NCBI GenBank assembly: GCA_947626365.1
Contig: CANQRW010000012.1
Span: forward strand, 1-59,636
DNA length: 59,636 nucleotides
Source: an uncultured Lachnospiraceae bacterium
GTDB taxonomy: Bacteria; Bacillota; Clostridia; Lachnospirales; Lachnospiraceae
Reading direction: 5' to 3'
The position numbers were made by a program, and so were the translations under genes. Positions 8,280-17,340 of this stretch are shown here, in pieces. Position 1 is the first letter of the stretch, and every line of letters starts with the position of its first letter. The notes under the pieces were generated by a model that worked only from the letters and a program-made list of their open reading frames with translations, searched no databases and was not told the DNA's origin.

Positions 8280-9569
8280 ATGCGTATTGTGACACTGGAC
8301 GATACTGCCAGGAATCATATTCTTTCGGATCTGCTGAAGCGGGATCCCAACAATTACGGCGAGTACGCCGGAACGGTTCAGGAAATCGTAGACGCGGTAA
8401 AGGAGAAACGGGACGAGGCCGTATTTGCGTATACGAAGAAATTTGACGGAGCGGAGATCACGGCGGATACGGTTCGTGTGACAGAGAAGGAAATCCGGGA
8501 TGCCCGCGATCAGGTGGCTCCGGAACTTCTGGAAGTCATGAAGAAGGCCATGAAGAATATCCGGGATTACCACCAGAAGCAGGTGCGCCGCAGCTGGTTT
8601 GACACCCAGCCCAATGGAACCCTTCTGGGCCAGAAGATCACGGCCCTGGAAAGCGCAGGCGTCTATGTGCCCGGCGGCAAGGCGGCCTACCCCTCATCGG
8701 TTCTTATGAATATCATCCCTGCGGAGGTGGCGGGTGTAAAGCGGATCGTCATGGTGACGCCTCCGGGAAAGGACGGAAAAGTAAATCCGGTGACACTGAC
8801 GGCGGCTCATCTGGCCGGCGCTACAGAGGTCTATAAGGTGGGTGGGGCTCAGGCAATCGCGGCCCTGGCCTTTGGAACGGAATCCATTCCCAGAGTGAAC
8901 AAGATCGTAGGCCCCGGCAATATCTTCGTGGCATTGGCCAAGAAGGCGGTTTACGGCCATGTGAGCATTGACAGCATCGCCGGTCCCAGCGAGATTCTGG
9001 TGCTGGCGGATGAGACGGCCAATCCCCGGTACGTGGCGGCGGATCTGCTTTCCCAGGCGGAGCACGACGAGCTGGCAAGCGCCATTCTGGCAACCACCAG
9101 CAGAGGCCTTGCGGAAGCGGTCTCTGCCGAGGTTGACGGATTTCTGAAGGAACTTTCCAGGAAAGAGATTCTGGAGAAATCCCTGGCCAATTTCGGCTAT
9201 ATTCTGGTGGCGAAGGATATGGACGAGGCTGTCGCCGTGGTCAATGAGATTGCCCCGGAGCATCTGGAGATCGTGACAGCCAACCCCTTTGAAGTGATGA
9301 CGAAGATTCAGAACGCAGGCGCCATCTTTATCGGAGAGTACAGTTCCGAGCCCCTTGGAGATTATTTTGCCGGGCCCAACCATGTGCTTCCCACCAATGG
9401 CACCGCTAAGTTCTTCTCGCCTCTGGGCGTAGACGATTTCATCAAGAAATCCAGTGTGATCTATTATTCCCGGGAAGCTTTGGAGGCGGTCCATGAGGAT
9501 ATCATCGCCTTCGCGGAAGCGGAACATCTGACGGCTCACGCAAATTCCATCCGGGTAAGGTTCGAGTAA
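8280..9569 (+). CDS. hisD: Histidinol dehydrogenase
   Basis: A 429-residue zinc enzyme that oxidises histidinol to histidine in two NAD-dependent steps. It is full length for the family. Visible are [14 protein letters not shown], the IAGPSE motif, the zinc ligand pair in SQAEHDE, the EHLE catalytic segment and the second zinc site in [26 protein letters not shown] precedes the ATG, 28 bp after hisG. No residue expected for catalysis appears to be missing. Confidence 0.95.
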   Translation: MRIVTLDDTARNHILSDLLKRDPNNYGEYAGTVQEIVDAVKEKRDEAVFAYTKKFDGAEITADTVRVTEKEIRDARDQVAPELLEVMKKAMKNIRDYHQKQVRRSWFDTQPNGTLLGQKITALESAGVYVPGGKAAYPSSVLMNIIPAEVAGVKRIVMVTPPGKDGKVNPVTLTAAHLAGATEVYKVGGAQAIAALAFGTESIPRVNKIVGPGNIFVALAKKAVYGHVSIDSIAGPSEILVLADETANPRYVAADLLSQAEHDELASAILATTSRGLAEAVSAEVDGFLKELSRKEILEKSLANFGYILVAKDMDEAVAVVNEIAPEHLEIVTANPFEVMTKIQNAGAIFIGEYSSEPLGDYFAGPNHVLPTNGTAKFFSPLGVDDFIKKSSVIYYSREALEAVHEDIIAFAEAEHLTAHANSIRVRFE

Positions 9570-9622
9570 CCACCAGGGAATGCTGAGCAAGAACAGCTTA
9601 CATAAGATGGAGGGAAAATGCA

Positions 9623-10210
9623 GTGGCAAGAATAGCGAACATAGAGCGGAATACGAAGGAAACAAAGATTGCGCTGAGTCTGAATCTGGACGGAAGCGGC
9701 CGATCCGACATTTCCACGGGAATCGGTTTTTTTGACCATATGCTGGACGGCTTTGCCCGTCACGGACTTTTTGATCTGAGTGTAAAAGTGGAGGGCGATT
9801 TGCAGGTGGATACCCATCACACTGTGGAGGATACCGGAATCGTTCTGGGAAAAGCCATCAAGGAGGCAGTGGGAGACAAAAAAGGAATCGTCCGCTTCGG
9901 TTCCATGATCCTTCCCATGGACGACGCGCTGATTCTGTGCGCCATCGACCTGAGCGGCAGGCCTTATCTGGCGTACGATCTGAATCTGGACCGGGAAAAA
10001 GTGGGAGAGCTGGAGACGGAAATGGTGCGTGAATTCTTCTACGCGGTATCCTACGGGGCCGGGATGAATCTGCATATCAGACAGTTAAACGGATTCAACA
10101 ACCACCACATCATCGAGGGGGCCTTTAAAGCTTTTGCCAAGGCTCTGGACGGCGCCACCCGGTACGATGAACGGATCAGCGGAGTGCTGTCCACCAAAGG
10201 AGTTATCTGA
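9623..10210 (+). CDS. hisB: Imidazoleglycerol-phosphate dehydratase
   Basis: A 195-residue monofunctional HisB, which dehydrates imidazole glycerol phosphate to imidazole acetol phosphate. Metal-binding motifs are FDHMLDGFARHG, THHTVEDTG and NNHHIIEGAFKAF. The start is a GTG at 9623 preceded by GGAGGG at 9609-9614, with the expected N-terminus ARIANIERNTKET. It is the last his gene of this block; hisA and hisIE lie 15 kb further on, and hisF, hisH and hisC are not in the window. Confidence 0.95.
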   Translation: MARIANIERNTKETKIALSLNLDGSGRSDISTGIGFFDHMLDGFARHGLFDLSVKVEGDLQVDTHHTVEDTGIVLGKAIKEAVGDKKGIVRFGSMILPMDDALILCAIDLSGRPYLAYDLNLDREKVGELETEMVREFFYAVSYGAGMNLHIRQLNGFNNHHIIEGAFKAFAKALDGATRYDERISGVLSTKGVI

Positions 10211-10236
10211 AAACGAAAGCTGTCAGAGGGAAGCCT

Positions 10237-11148
10237 ATGTCTCTGCCTAAGATAAAATTTGTATCTGCCATGCTGATTTTCGGCACCATCGGCCTGTTTG
10301 TCCGGTGGATCGATCTGCCGTCTTCTATGATTGCCCTGGTCAGGGGAGTAATCGGTTCCGTCTTTCTGCTTCTGGTCATGGCGGGAAGCGGAAGAAAACT
10401 GTCGTGGGCTGCGGTCAGACGCAACGCGCGCTGGCTGATCCCGTCCGGGATTGCCATCGGGATCAACTGGATTCTTTTGTTTGAATCCTACCGCTACACC
10501 ACAGTCTCCATCGCGACCCTGTGCTATTATCTGGCTCCCGTGTTCGTCATGGCGTTGTCGCCAGCCATTCTGAAGGAGCCGCTGACCGCGCGGAGGGTCT
10601 GCTGTATCCTGGCGGCCTTTGCGGGTATGCTTTTGATCTCCGGCCTTGTTCCCATAGGCTCAGATTCAGCGGGAAATCAGGCAGGAGATCTTTTGTCATC
10701 CGCGGCTTTTTCTGACACAGGACGAAATACGATTGGTATCCTTCTGGGCATCGGCGCCGCCGCCTTCTACGCAGGCGTAATGCTGATGAATAAATTCCTG
10801 AAGGAGATTTCTTCCTATGATACCACGGTCATTCAGCTGGCCTCAGCGGCGCTGATCTTGCTGCCCTATACCTGCCTTACGGAGAATATAGGCGCGGTTT
10901 CCTGGGCCTGGGAGACGGCGGGACTTCTTATTATAATAGGCGTGATCCACACCGGATTTGCTTACTGGATCTATTTCTCTTCCATGAAAGACCTGCCGGG
11001 GCAGACCATCGCCCTGCTGAGTTATATCGACCCGGCCACGGCGATTCTTTTGTCCGTTTTTGTGCTGGGAGAAACCATGAACCTGACAAATGTGATCGGC
11101 GCAGTGCTGATCCTGGGAGCCGCCATGGCAGGAGAGCGGAGATGCTGA
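10237..11148 (+). CDS. EamA/DMT-family transporter
   Basis: A 303-residue integral membrane protein with about ten hydrophobic segments and the two EamA repeats (about residues 5-140 and 165-300). The first contains FESYRYTTVSIATLCYYLAP and the second SSMKDLPGQTIALLSYIDPATAI, a typical DMT signature. Such proteins export amino acids or other metabolites; the substrate cannot be read. It follows hisB by 26 bp with no terminator, so it is probably co-transcribed with the his genes. Confidence 0.85.
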   Translation: MSLPKIKFVSAMLIFGTIGLFVRWIDLPSSMIALVRGVIGSVFLLLVMAGSGRKLSWAAVRRNARWLIPSGIAIGINWILLFESYRYTTVSIATLCYYLAPVFVMALSPAILKEPLTARRVCCILAAFAGMLLISGLVPIGSDSAGNQAGDLLSSAAFSDTGRNTIGILLGIGAAAFYAGVMLMNKFLKEISSYDTTVIQLASAALILLPYTCLTENIGAVSWAWETAGLLIIIGVIHTGFAYWIYFSSMKDLPGQTIALLSYIDPATAILLSVFVLGETMNLTNVIGAVLILGAAMAGERRC

Positions 11149-11172
11149 GGCGACTGCCGGGAGGAGAATCTC

Positions 11173-11841
11173 ATGATTGAAATCTGTTATCTGGAGGATG
11201 ATAGTTCCATCGCCCAGACGGTAAAAATGTATCTTGAGGAAAAGGGATTTAGGGTGACGGTGCTGCCTGTCTTTGCGGAGGCCCGGCGGCTTCTGCAGCG
11301 AAAAGTTCCTTCCTGCGTTCTGATCGACTGGAACATGCCGGACGGAAGCGGAGACAGCTTCTGCCGGTGGCTTCGTCTGCGGTGGGCGGATCTGCCTGTG
11401 ATTTTTCTCACGGTGAAGGGGGATTCCCGCGATATGGTCTCCGGCTTTCAGAACGGAGCCGATGATTATGTGGTGAAGCCCTTTGATCTGGAAGTCCTCT
11501 ATTCCCGAATCTGCGCCCTGCTTCGGAGAGCAGGCGGCGCGGAGAAGGAGTATCTGTCCTGCGGACCGATTTCCGTGGACTGCCGGCGGATGACGGCGGC
11601 TCTGAACGGTCAGGAGATTTCCCTGAGCCCGATGGAGTATCAGCTGCTTCTTCTGCTGATGCAAAACAAGGGGCGGACGGTCACGAGGGAAAGCATTCTC
11701 CGCCATCTCTGGGATGACAATGAAAACTACGTGAATGACAATACCCTCACCGTCACAATGAAGCGTCTGCGGGAAAAGCTGCACAACCCGGAGTGTATCC
11801 GGACGGTGCGGAGTATCGGCTACCGCATGGAAGAGACGTAA
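11173..11841 (+). CDS. OmpR-family response regulator (Bce-type)
   Basis: A 222-residue response regulator. Residues 1-115 are a receiver domain with the acidic pocket LEDD, phospho-acceptor Asp52 (LIDWNMPDG) and Lys102 in VKPF. Residues 125-220 are a winged-helix DNA-binding domain with the SPMEYQLLLLL and LTVTMKRLREKL segments. GGGAGGAG precedes the ATG. It is followed by its kinase and a Bce-type ABC transporter, a context typical of antimicrobial-peptide response systems. A candidate binding site lies just before the transporter genes. Confidence 0.9.
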   Translation: MIEICYLEDDSSIAQTVKMYLEEKGFRVTVLPVFAEARRLLQRKVPSCVLIDWNMPDGSGDSFCRWLRLRWADLPVIFLTVKGDSRDMVSGFQNGADDYVVKPFDLEVLYSRICALLRRAGGAEKEYLSCGPISVDCRRMTAALNGQEISLSPMEYQLLLLLMQNKGRTVTRESILRHLWDDNENYVNDNTLTVTMKRLREKLHNPECIRTVRSIGYRMEET

Positions 11842-11916
11842 TGGGAGAAGCGCAGTTGGAAGATGGGCATACGTTAAACAGCGTCCTTATGTGCCATTGG
11901 CGTTCAGGAGAAACCT

Positions 11917-12906
11917 ATGAGTATGGTATTGGTTGTCTGCATTGTTATCGCTGCCGCAGCGGTTCTGGCTGTCTGGCGGCGGAGACAGGACCGGCAGATT
12001 CGGCAGCTTGCTGAGTATCTGGAAAAAGTGAATACAGGGAATCCGGAGACGGTTCTTGAGAACCGGGAAGGCGAGCTCTCCAAGCTGCAGGACGAGATTT
12101 ACAAGACGGTCACGTCCCTCTATGAGACCAGAGACGCTGCTCTGGACGCCAGGCGGCGGTATGCGGACAATCTGTACAATATCGCCCATCAGCTGAAAAC
12201 GCCCATTACCTCCATGTCGCTGTCTCTGCAGATGATGAGAACGCAGAGGAAAGCGCTGATTGAGGGGGAGATAGTATCCGGGCGCGAACTATTTTCTGAG
12301 GAAGAGGTATTATCAGAGAAAAGACCGGTGTCGGGAAAAGATATTCCGGACTGTGATGATGAACTTGTCAAAATGGAACTCCAGCTTTCCCGTCTTACCC
12401 ACCTGGAGGAGTCCCTGCTTCTTCTGGCCCGGGTGGACTCCGGGACTCTTCCCCTGGAACAGAAGGACGTGGATGTGTTCACCCTTCTTATGCTGGCCGC
12501 CGATAATCTTCAAGAGTTCTTAAAGCAGAAGAAAGTCACGGTGGATGTGCCGGAACTGGGCGCGGTCCGCGTATGTGCCGATCTGGAGTGGACCATGGAG
12601 GCGGTGATGAACCTGCTGAAAAACTGCGGGGAACATTCGCCGGAAGGAGGCGTGATCCATTGTCATTACGAGCAGAACCCAATCTATACGCAGATCCGGA
12701 TTTGGGACGATGGAAATGGATTTGCGGCGGAAGACCTTCCCCACCTGTTTGAACGGTTCTATCGGGGAGAGAATGAGAAGGGAGACGGCATCGGTATCGG
12801 CCTGGCCCTGGCAAAAGAAATCATTGAGCTTCAGAACGGCACCCTGCGCGCCTTCAATCTGCCGGAGGGAGGCGCCTGTTTCGAAATTCATTTCTATTGT
12901 CACTGA
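11917..12906 (+). CDS. Sensor histidine kinase, one membrane segment
   Basis: A 329-residue histidine kinase. A single hydrophobic segment (residues 3-20) is followed by a short linker, a dimerisation helix with phospho-acceptor His91 (NIAHQLKTP) and a HATPase domain with the N-box (MNLLKNCGEHS), DDGNGF and GIGIGLALAKEI. There is no extracellular sensor domain, matching kinases that sense through a partner Bce-type ABC transporter. Those usually have two membrane segments; only one is seen here. AGGAG precedes the ATG by 6 bp; an upstream in-frame start cannot be excluded. Confidence 0.88.
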   Translation: MSMVLVVCIVIAAAAVLAVWRRRQDRQIRQLAEYLEKVNTGNPETVLENREGELSKLQDEIYKTVTSLYETRDAALDARRRYADNLYNIAHQLKTPITSMSLSLQMMRTQRKALIEGEIVSGRELFSEEEVLSEKRPVSGKDIPDCDDELVKMELQLSRLTHLEESLLLLARVDSGTLPLEQKDVDVFTLLMLAADNLQEFLKQKKVTVDVPELGAVRVCADLEWTMEAVMNLLKNCGEHSPEGGVIHCHYEQNPIYTQIRIWDDGNGFAAEDLPHLFERFYRGENEKGDGIGIGLALAKEIIELQNGTLRAFNLPEGGACFEIHFYCH

Positions 12907-12938
12907 ATTGTCACTTTCATCTGTTATAGTCGTATTAT
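12896..12938 (+). promoter_or_regulatory. Direct-repeat operator and promoter for the ABC transporter
   Basis: ATTGTCACT occurs twice, at 12896-12904 and 12907-12915, a period of 11 bp, typical of tandem OmpR-family response-regulator binding. The second copy contains the -35 TTGTCA (12908-12913). A -10 TATTAT lies at 12933-12938 with a long 19-bp spacer, suiting an activator-dependent promoter. The first copy overlaps the kinase stop codon. Confidence 0.6.
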
Positions 12939-13022
12939 GAGAACAGCCTGCGGCGGAACCGCAATCGAAGCGGGACGAACCGGGGCTGACGACGATTCTT
13001 CGTAAAGATGGAGGATAAGACG

Positions 13023-13703
13023 ATGGAACTGTTAAAATGTGAAAAAGTAACGAAGGTGTACGGCTCCGGCGCCGCTCAGGTGAAAGCCCTGGACGAAATC
13101 GATCTGACTGTGGAAAAAGGCGAGTTCGCGGCAATCATCGGCGCTTCCGGCTCAGGCAAATCCACGCTTCTGCATATTCTGGGGACGGTGGACAAGCCCA
13201 CGTCGGGAAAGGTCATGGTGGGCGGCACTGACCTGGCGTTCCTGAACCCGACGGAGGCGGCCATTTTCCGGCGCAGAAAAGTAGGATTGATCTACCAGTT
13301 TTATAATCTGATTCCCACACTGACGGTTCGTCAGAACATTCTCATGCCCCTTTTGCTGGACAAAAAGAAACCGGATCTGGAATATCTGAATAAAATTGTG
13401 ACTTCCCTGGGGATGGAGGAGAAACTGGAGGCTCTACCCGGGCAGCTGTCCGGCGGCCAGCAGCAGAGAACAGCCATCGCCCGGTCTCTGATCTACCGGC
13501 CGGCCCTTCTTCTGGCGGACGAGCCAACGGGCAACCTGGACCGGCAGAATTCCAGGGAGATTATGGATATGCTGAAGCTGTCCAACCGGAAGTTCAGTCA
13601 GACCATCATTCTGATCACCCATGATGAGAAGATTGCCCTGGAGGCGGATCGGATCATCACCCTGGAAGACGGCCGGATCATTGCCGATGAGAGGCGGAGG
13701 TGA
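13023..13703 (+). CDS. ABC transporter ATP-binding protein (Bce/MacB type)
   Basis: A 226-residue ABC ATPase with Walker A (GASGSGKST), Q-loop (YQFYNLIPTLTV), signature LSGGQQQR and Walker B (LLLADEPTGNLD). This is the MacB/LolD/BceA subfamily that pairs with FtsX-type permeases. The ATG at 13023 is chosen because GGAGG at 13010-13014 lies 8 bp upstream; an in-frame ATG at 13008 has no ribosome binding site. The permease gene follows at once. Probably exports or frees cell-wall precursors from peptide antibiotics, by analogy with BceAB. Confidence 0.92.
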   Translation: MELLKCEKVTKVYGSGAAQVKALDEIDLTVEKGEFAAIIGASGSGKSTLLHILGTVDKPTSGKVMVGGTDLAFLNPTEAAIFRRRKVGLIYQFYNLIPTLTVRQNILMPLLLDKKKPDLEYLNKIVTSLGMEEKLEALPGQLSGGQQQRTAIARSLIYRPALLLADEPTGNLDRQNSREIMDMLKLSNRKFSQTIILITHDEKIALEADRIITLEDGRIIADERRR

Positions 13704-13708
13704 CGGAT

Positions 13709-15817
13709 ATGTGGAAAGACTATTCCCGAAGTTATATCAAAAATAACAAAGCTTCCAGCCTATCCGTCATGGTTGGCGTGTTTATCGCCTCTCTTTTCCT
13801 GTCCTTTCTGTGCAGCCTGTTCTATAATCTGTGGCTGGATCAGCTTGCCGGCATTGCGGCGAAAGGGGAATGGCAGGGACAGGTGACCGAAGACATGGCT
13901 CCGTGGCGCCTGCTGCCGCTGGATTTCGCCGTGATTTTGGCCGTATGCTTTGCCATGGTTTTGGTGATCCATACCTCCTTTGCCGTGTCCATGAACGACC
14001 GGATTCACCAGTTTGGTATTTTTTCCAGCATCGGGGCCACGCCGCGGCAGATTCGGACCTGTCTTCTCCAGGAAGCGGCGCTTTTGGCGCTTCCGGCGAT
14101 CCTGGCCGGGACATTTGCGGGGATTCTCCTTACTATCGGAGCCATGAAAGGCGTCAATGTGATTGGCGCAGAGATCGCGGGAACCCGCAGGGCGGTGTTC
14201 CATTATCATCCGGCCATTCTGGCAGGAACCCTTTTGATTTCCGGCTTTACTGTGCTGTTTTCCGCATGGCTGCCGGCGAGAAAGCTGAGCAGGCTGACGC
14301 CGCTGGAGGCCGTTCGCGGCGCCAAGGATCTGGGGCTGAAAAAGAAAAAACATTCCCGAATTCTTGCGTCCGTCTTCGGAATCGAGGGAGAACTTGTCGG
14401 AAATGCCTTGAAAGCCCAGAAAAAGGCTCTTCGGACTACGTCCATTTCCCTGACTCTTTCCTTCCTGGGTTTTATGGTGATGCGAAGTTTTTTTACCCTC
14501 TCTCAAATCAGCACGGAGCACACCTATTTCGAACGGTATCAGAATGTATGGGACGTGATGGCGACGGTAAAGAATACGAGGATTGAAGAATTTGAGCTGA
14601 CTGACCGGCTGAAGAAGTTGCCCGGAGCGGAGAGTACCGTCGTCTATCAGAAGGCGGAAGCCTTAGCCATCGTTCCCAAAACAGAGATCAGCGAAGAGGT
14701 GGCGGCATTGGGCGGCCTGGAGGCTCTTGCCGGAACTGCTGTGACAGAAGAGACACTTGCCGGAACTGCTGTGACGGAGGAGACGCTTGTCGGAACTGTC
14801 GTGGCGGAGGAGGCGGCCTTTTATCGTATCCAGGCGCCGATTGTCATTCTGGATGATGAGAGTTTTCTGGAGTATTGCGAACAGATTGGGACAGCGCCGT
14901 CTCTGGAGGGAGGAATCCTTGTAAACCGGATCTGGGATAGGATTCATAGTTCTTTTCGGTATCGGGAGTATGTTCCCTATCTGAGAGGCGGCAGCACTGT
15001 ATCAGTTCTTGAGGGAATCGGCGGTGCGGAAGTCAATGCGGAATATAAAGAGACGGCAGAGGAAGCGGCGGATTCATCCGGCACTGGAACGATTCAGTTA
15101 CCGGTTTCGGTCAACATGGAAGAACTGCCGATTTTGGCTGATACAGAAGAACTGCCGGTTCTTCGGGAGGAGTATGACGATTACGCCTTGGTCCATATTG
15201 TTCCGTTATCTTTATGGCGTCAGTTAGGTAAAAATTACGGCGGCGTTGTTTCAGATTTGTGTATCCGTGTTCTTGCAGATGAGCGGACGTCTCCGGAGGC
15301 CCTGAATGAGCTGGAAGCTCAGGTGAGGGGGCTTTTAGAAGGAACTTATGAGATTGAGACGGAAAACAGGATTCAGGAGAAACAGTCCAACGACGAGATG
15401 ATTGATGCTTATGAATTTATACTGGGAGCTTTCTGCGCGCTGTTTGCCATGATCGGCATCGCCAATGTGTTTTCCAACACCTGGGGATTTCTGCGCCAGC
15501 GGAAGCGGGAATTCGCCAGATATCTGTCCATCGGGCTGACGCCGGAGGAACTGCGGAAGATATTCTGCATCGAAGCCATTACCGTGGCCGGAAAGCCCTT
15601 TGCCGTCACATTGCTTCTGACAGTTGTCCTGACCGGATTCATGATAAAAGGCAGCTATCTGGATCCGGTGGAATTCATCCGCCGGGCGCCGGTTCTGCCC
15701 GTGGCTGTGTTTGCCCTTGTGATCGCAGCTTTTGTGGCGCTGGCCTACTGGCTGGGCGGAAGAAGAGTGCTGAGAAGCAGTCTGATGGAAGCGCTGAGAG
15801 ATGATACGATGATATAA
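13709..15817 (+). CDS. Bce-type FtsX permease
   Basis: A 702-residue permease with FtsX-like domains at both ends (about residues 15-200 and 555-700) and a large predicted extracellular region between them (about 260-550), the layout of BceB-type transporters that sense peptide antibiotics. The ATG at 13709 is preceded by GGAGG at 13696-13700; a GTG at 13700 overlapping the ATPase stop is less likely. The extracellular region contains a 10-residue tandem repeat (LAGTAVTEET) and a second short repeat (EELPIL/EELPVL), unusual in this family. The gene ends at a convergent terminator. Confidence 0.9.
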   Translation: MWKDYSRSYIKNNKASSLSVMVGVFIASLFLSFLCSLFYNLWLDQLAGIAAKGEWQGQVTEDMAPWRLLPLDFAVILAVCFAMVLVIHTSFAVSMNDRIHQFGIFSSIGATPRQIRTCLLQEAALLALPAILAGTFAGILLTIGAMKGVNVIGAEIAGTRRAVFHYHPAILAGTLLISGFTVLFSAWLPARKLSRLTPLEAVRGAKDLGLKKKKHSRILASVFGIEGELVGNALKAQKKALRTTSISLTLSFLGFMVMRSFFTLSQISTEHTYFERYQNVWDVMATVKNTRIEEFELTDRLKKLPGAESTVVYQKAEALAIVPKTEISEEVAALGGLEALAGTAVTEETLAGTAVTEETLVGTVVAEEAAFYRIQAPIVILDDESFLEYCEQIGTAPSLEGGILVNRIWDRIHSSFRYREYVPYLRGGSTVSVLEGIGGAEVNAEYKETAEEAADSSGTGTIQLPVSVNMEELPILADTEELPVLREEYDDYALVHIVPLSLWRQLGKNYGGVVSDLCIRVLADERTSPEALNELEAQVRGLLEGTYEIETENRIQEKQSNDEMIDAYEFILGAFCALFAMIGIANVFSNTWGFLRQRKREFARYLSIGLTPEELRKIFCIEAITVAGKPFAVTLLLTVVLTGFMIKGSYLDPVEFIRRAPVLPVAVFALVIAAFVALAYWLGGRRVLRSSLMEALRDDTMI
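14728..14817 (+). repeat. 30-bp tandem repeat inside the permease gene
   Basis: Three consecutive 30-bp units, each beginning CTTGCCGGAACT or CTTGTCGGAACT, encode LAGTAVTEET twice and a diverged LVGTVVAEEA. Confidence 0.85.
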
Positions 15818-15828
15818 ATCATAACTAT

Positions 15829-15897
15829 GGCCGTCCATGGCAGAGGTCTGGATATCCGGGGATATTTGACCAGACGCTGGCATGGACGGCCTATTTT
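15829..15897. terminator. Bidirectional terminator between convergent genes
   Basis: A perfect 11-bp stem, GGCCGTCCATG (15829-15839) and CATGGACGGCC (15881-15891), with an inner GTCTGG/CCAGAC pair and TATTTT after it. It serves the permease (+) and the DUF1445 gene (-). Confidence 0.75.
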
Positions 15898-15914
15898 ACG
15901 TTGCGGATAATGAA

Positions 15915-16736
15915 TTACCGGTGCTTCTTCGCCTCCAGATAATCGTTGAGCTCCGCATTGGGAATGTCGGTGATGAACATGTGTCCGGGAGCGTGGGTGA
16001 TGACGATAGGCGGCTTCGCGTTCTCCACCGCGGCCTGGGGCGTGACGCCGCAGGGCCAGAACACCGGGATTTCGCCGGGATAGATGTCCACAGCCTCGCC
16101 GTAATCCGGCTTCATCACATCGGCAACGCCAACCTCTGCCGGGTCGCCCATGTGAACCGGAGCGCCGTGGACGTTAGGCATCTTTACAGTGATATCATAA
16201 GCTTTCTGCGCGTTTTCCGGCGTCATGGGACGCATGGAACATACCATGGGGCCTTCGAAGGGGCCGGCTTTGACCGTCTGGATGTTAGTCTTGTACATGG
16301 GCACGTTGCGTCCCTGGGCGATATGGCGCACCTCGATGCCTGCCTTCATCAGCGCCTCTTCGAAGGAGAAGGAGCAGCCGATGAGGAAGCCGGTGTAGCC
16401 ATCCTTCCAGTATTCGGAAGCGTCTGTGATTTCCTTGGTGAATACGCCGTTCTCATACACCCGGTAGCGGGGAATGTCCGTAACGATATTGCCGCCTTCT
16501 CCCATGTCGTGAGTCTCCGGAGTGTCGCGAATGATCTCCAGAATCGGGCAGGGGAAGGGATTGCGGCGGGCGTACTCCTCAAAATCGGCGGCGTATTCCG
16601 GCGGCAGGATCACCAGATTGGCCTGGGCGTAGCCGCGGCACATGCCGGCGGTGGGGAAATCAATCTTTCCCTCCCGAATTAGGCCGCGCACCTGGGCAGG
16701 GGACATGTCTACATAGGGCGTAATGTCAAATCTCAT
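15915..16736 (-). CDS. YcsI/DUF1445 family putative hydro-lyase
   Basis: A 273-residue cytoplasmic protein of the YcsI (DUF1445) family, often named putative hydro-lyase and related to the N-terminal part of mammalian D-glutamate cyclase. Recognisable blocks are AGMCRGYAQANLVILP (about residues 30-45), FLIGCSFSFEEAL, VCSMRPM, VHMGDPA and the C-terminal THAPGHMFITDI. It is full length. GAGGAATATTT precedes the start. It has its own promoter about 100 bp upstream. The physiological substrate is unknown. Confidence 0.9.
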   Translation of the reverse strand: MRFDITPYVDMSPAQVRGLIREGKIDFPTAGMCRGYAQANLVILPPEYAADFEEYARRNPFPCPILEIIRDTPETHDMGEGGNIVTDIPRYRVYENGVFTKEITDASEYWKDGYTGFLIGCSFSFEEALMKAGIEVRHIAQGRNVPMYKTNIQTVKAGPFEGPMVCSMRPMTPENAQKAYDITVKMPNVHGAPVHMGDPAEVGVADVMKPDYGEAVDIYPGEIPVFWPCGVTPQAAVENAKPPIVITHAPGHMFITDIPNAELNDYLEAKKHR

Positions 16737-16759
16737 AAATATTCCTCCTTTTCGTCTCC

Positions 16760-16876
16760 AACGTTTATAGTCTCAAACATTTAAACGTTCCACGCAGATA
16801 TTTCCGATTCAATATCGGATGCATAAATATAAATATCGTCTGCAACATTATAACACAGAAGCCGGCCGGATTTCAA
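16760..16876 (-). promoter_or_regulatory. Promoter and leader of the DUF1445 gene
   Basis: On the minus strand TTGAAA (16876-16871) and TATAAT (16852-16847) are separated by 18 bp. The roughly 100-nt leader contains an 8-bp inverted repeat AACGTTTA/TAAACGTT (16760-16767, 16782-16789) and a small TCCGAT/ATCGGA hairpin, either of which could be regulatory. Confidence 0.55.
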
Positions 16877-16950
16877 TGAGAGAATGAAACCAGTCAAAGG
16901 GAAAGCGCCAAAGACAGTGTTGCGGCGGCGTTCTTTTTGTGATATTGTAA

Positions 16951-17274
16951 TTGTGTGGTATTTTTGGAACGCGCTTGTGCGGACGGCCCATTGAAAGTCA
17001 TGTTAAAAATAACAGCCTTTTGGATATCCTTAAGTCTAAAAATATATCCTCAAGATCCAGGGCGAACATCGTTAAGCTGTATCATGAATTTGGAAGAGAA
17101 AAAATTTTTGGACGCATCGACGTGATGGGTGTGCTGGGCATTACCGAACGGCCGGCCACCGCGCTGATCGGCAAAATGTATGGCTTAGCCCTTACGGAGC
17201 GCATAACAGGCGCCGGAAAAGGGAAGTATCGCTTCATTTTATTTATAGGTGATTGTAATTATAGGCGGGGCTGA
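16951..17274 (+). pseudogene. Remnant of a winged-helix C-terminal domain
   Basis: An open frame of about 107 codons from a TTG without a clear ribosome binding site. The middle (NIVKLYHEFGREKIFGRIDVMGVLGITERPAT) resembles the C-terminal winged-helix of Fic-type or AlbA-type ATP-binding regulators, including a segment ending KGKYRF that usually closes such proteins. The rest of the parent protein is missing. The DNA is more A+T-rich than its neighbours, suggesting an imported gene now decayed. It may not be expressed. Confidence 0.4.
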
Positions 17275-17340
17275 TCATTGTTATTCCGTGCAGAAAAAAC
17301 ATTTATATCAAATATAGGGAAGAAAGACGAGGCAGTACAT

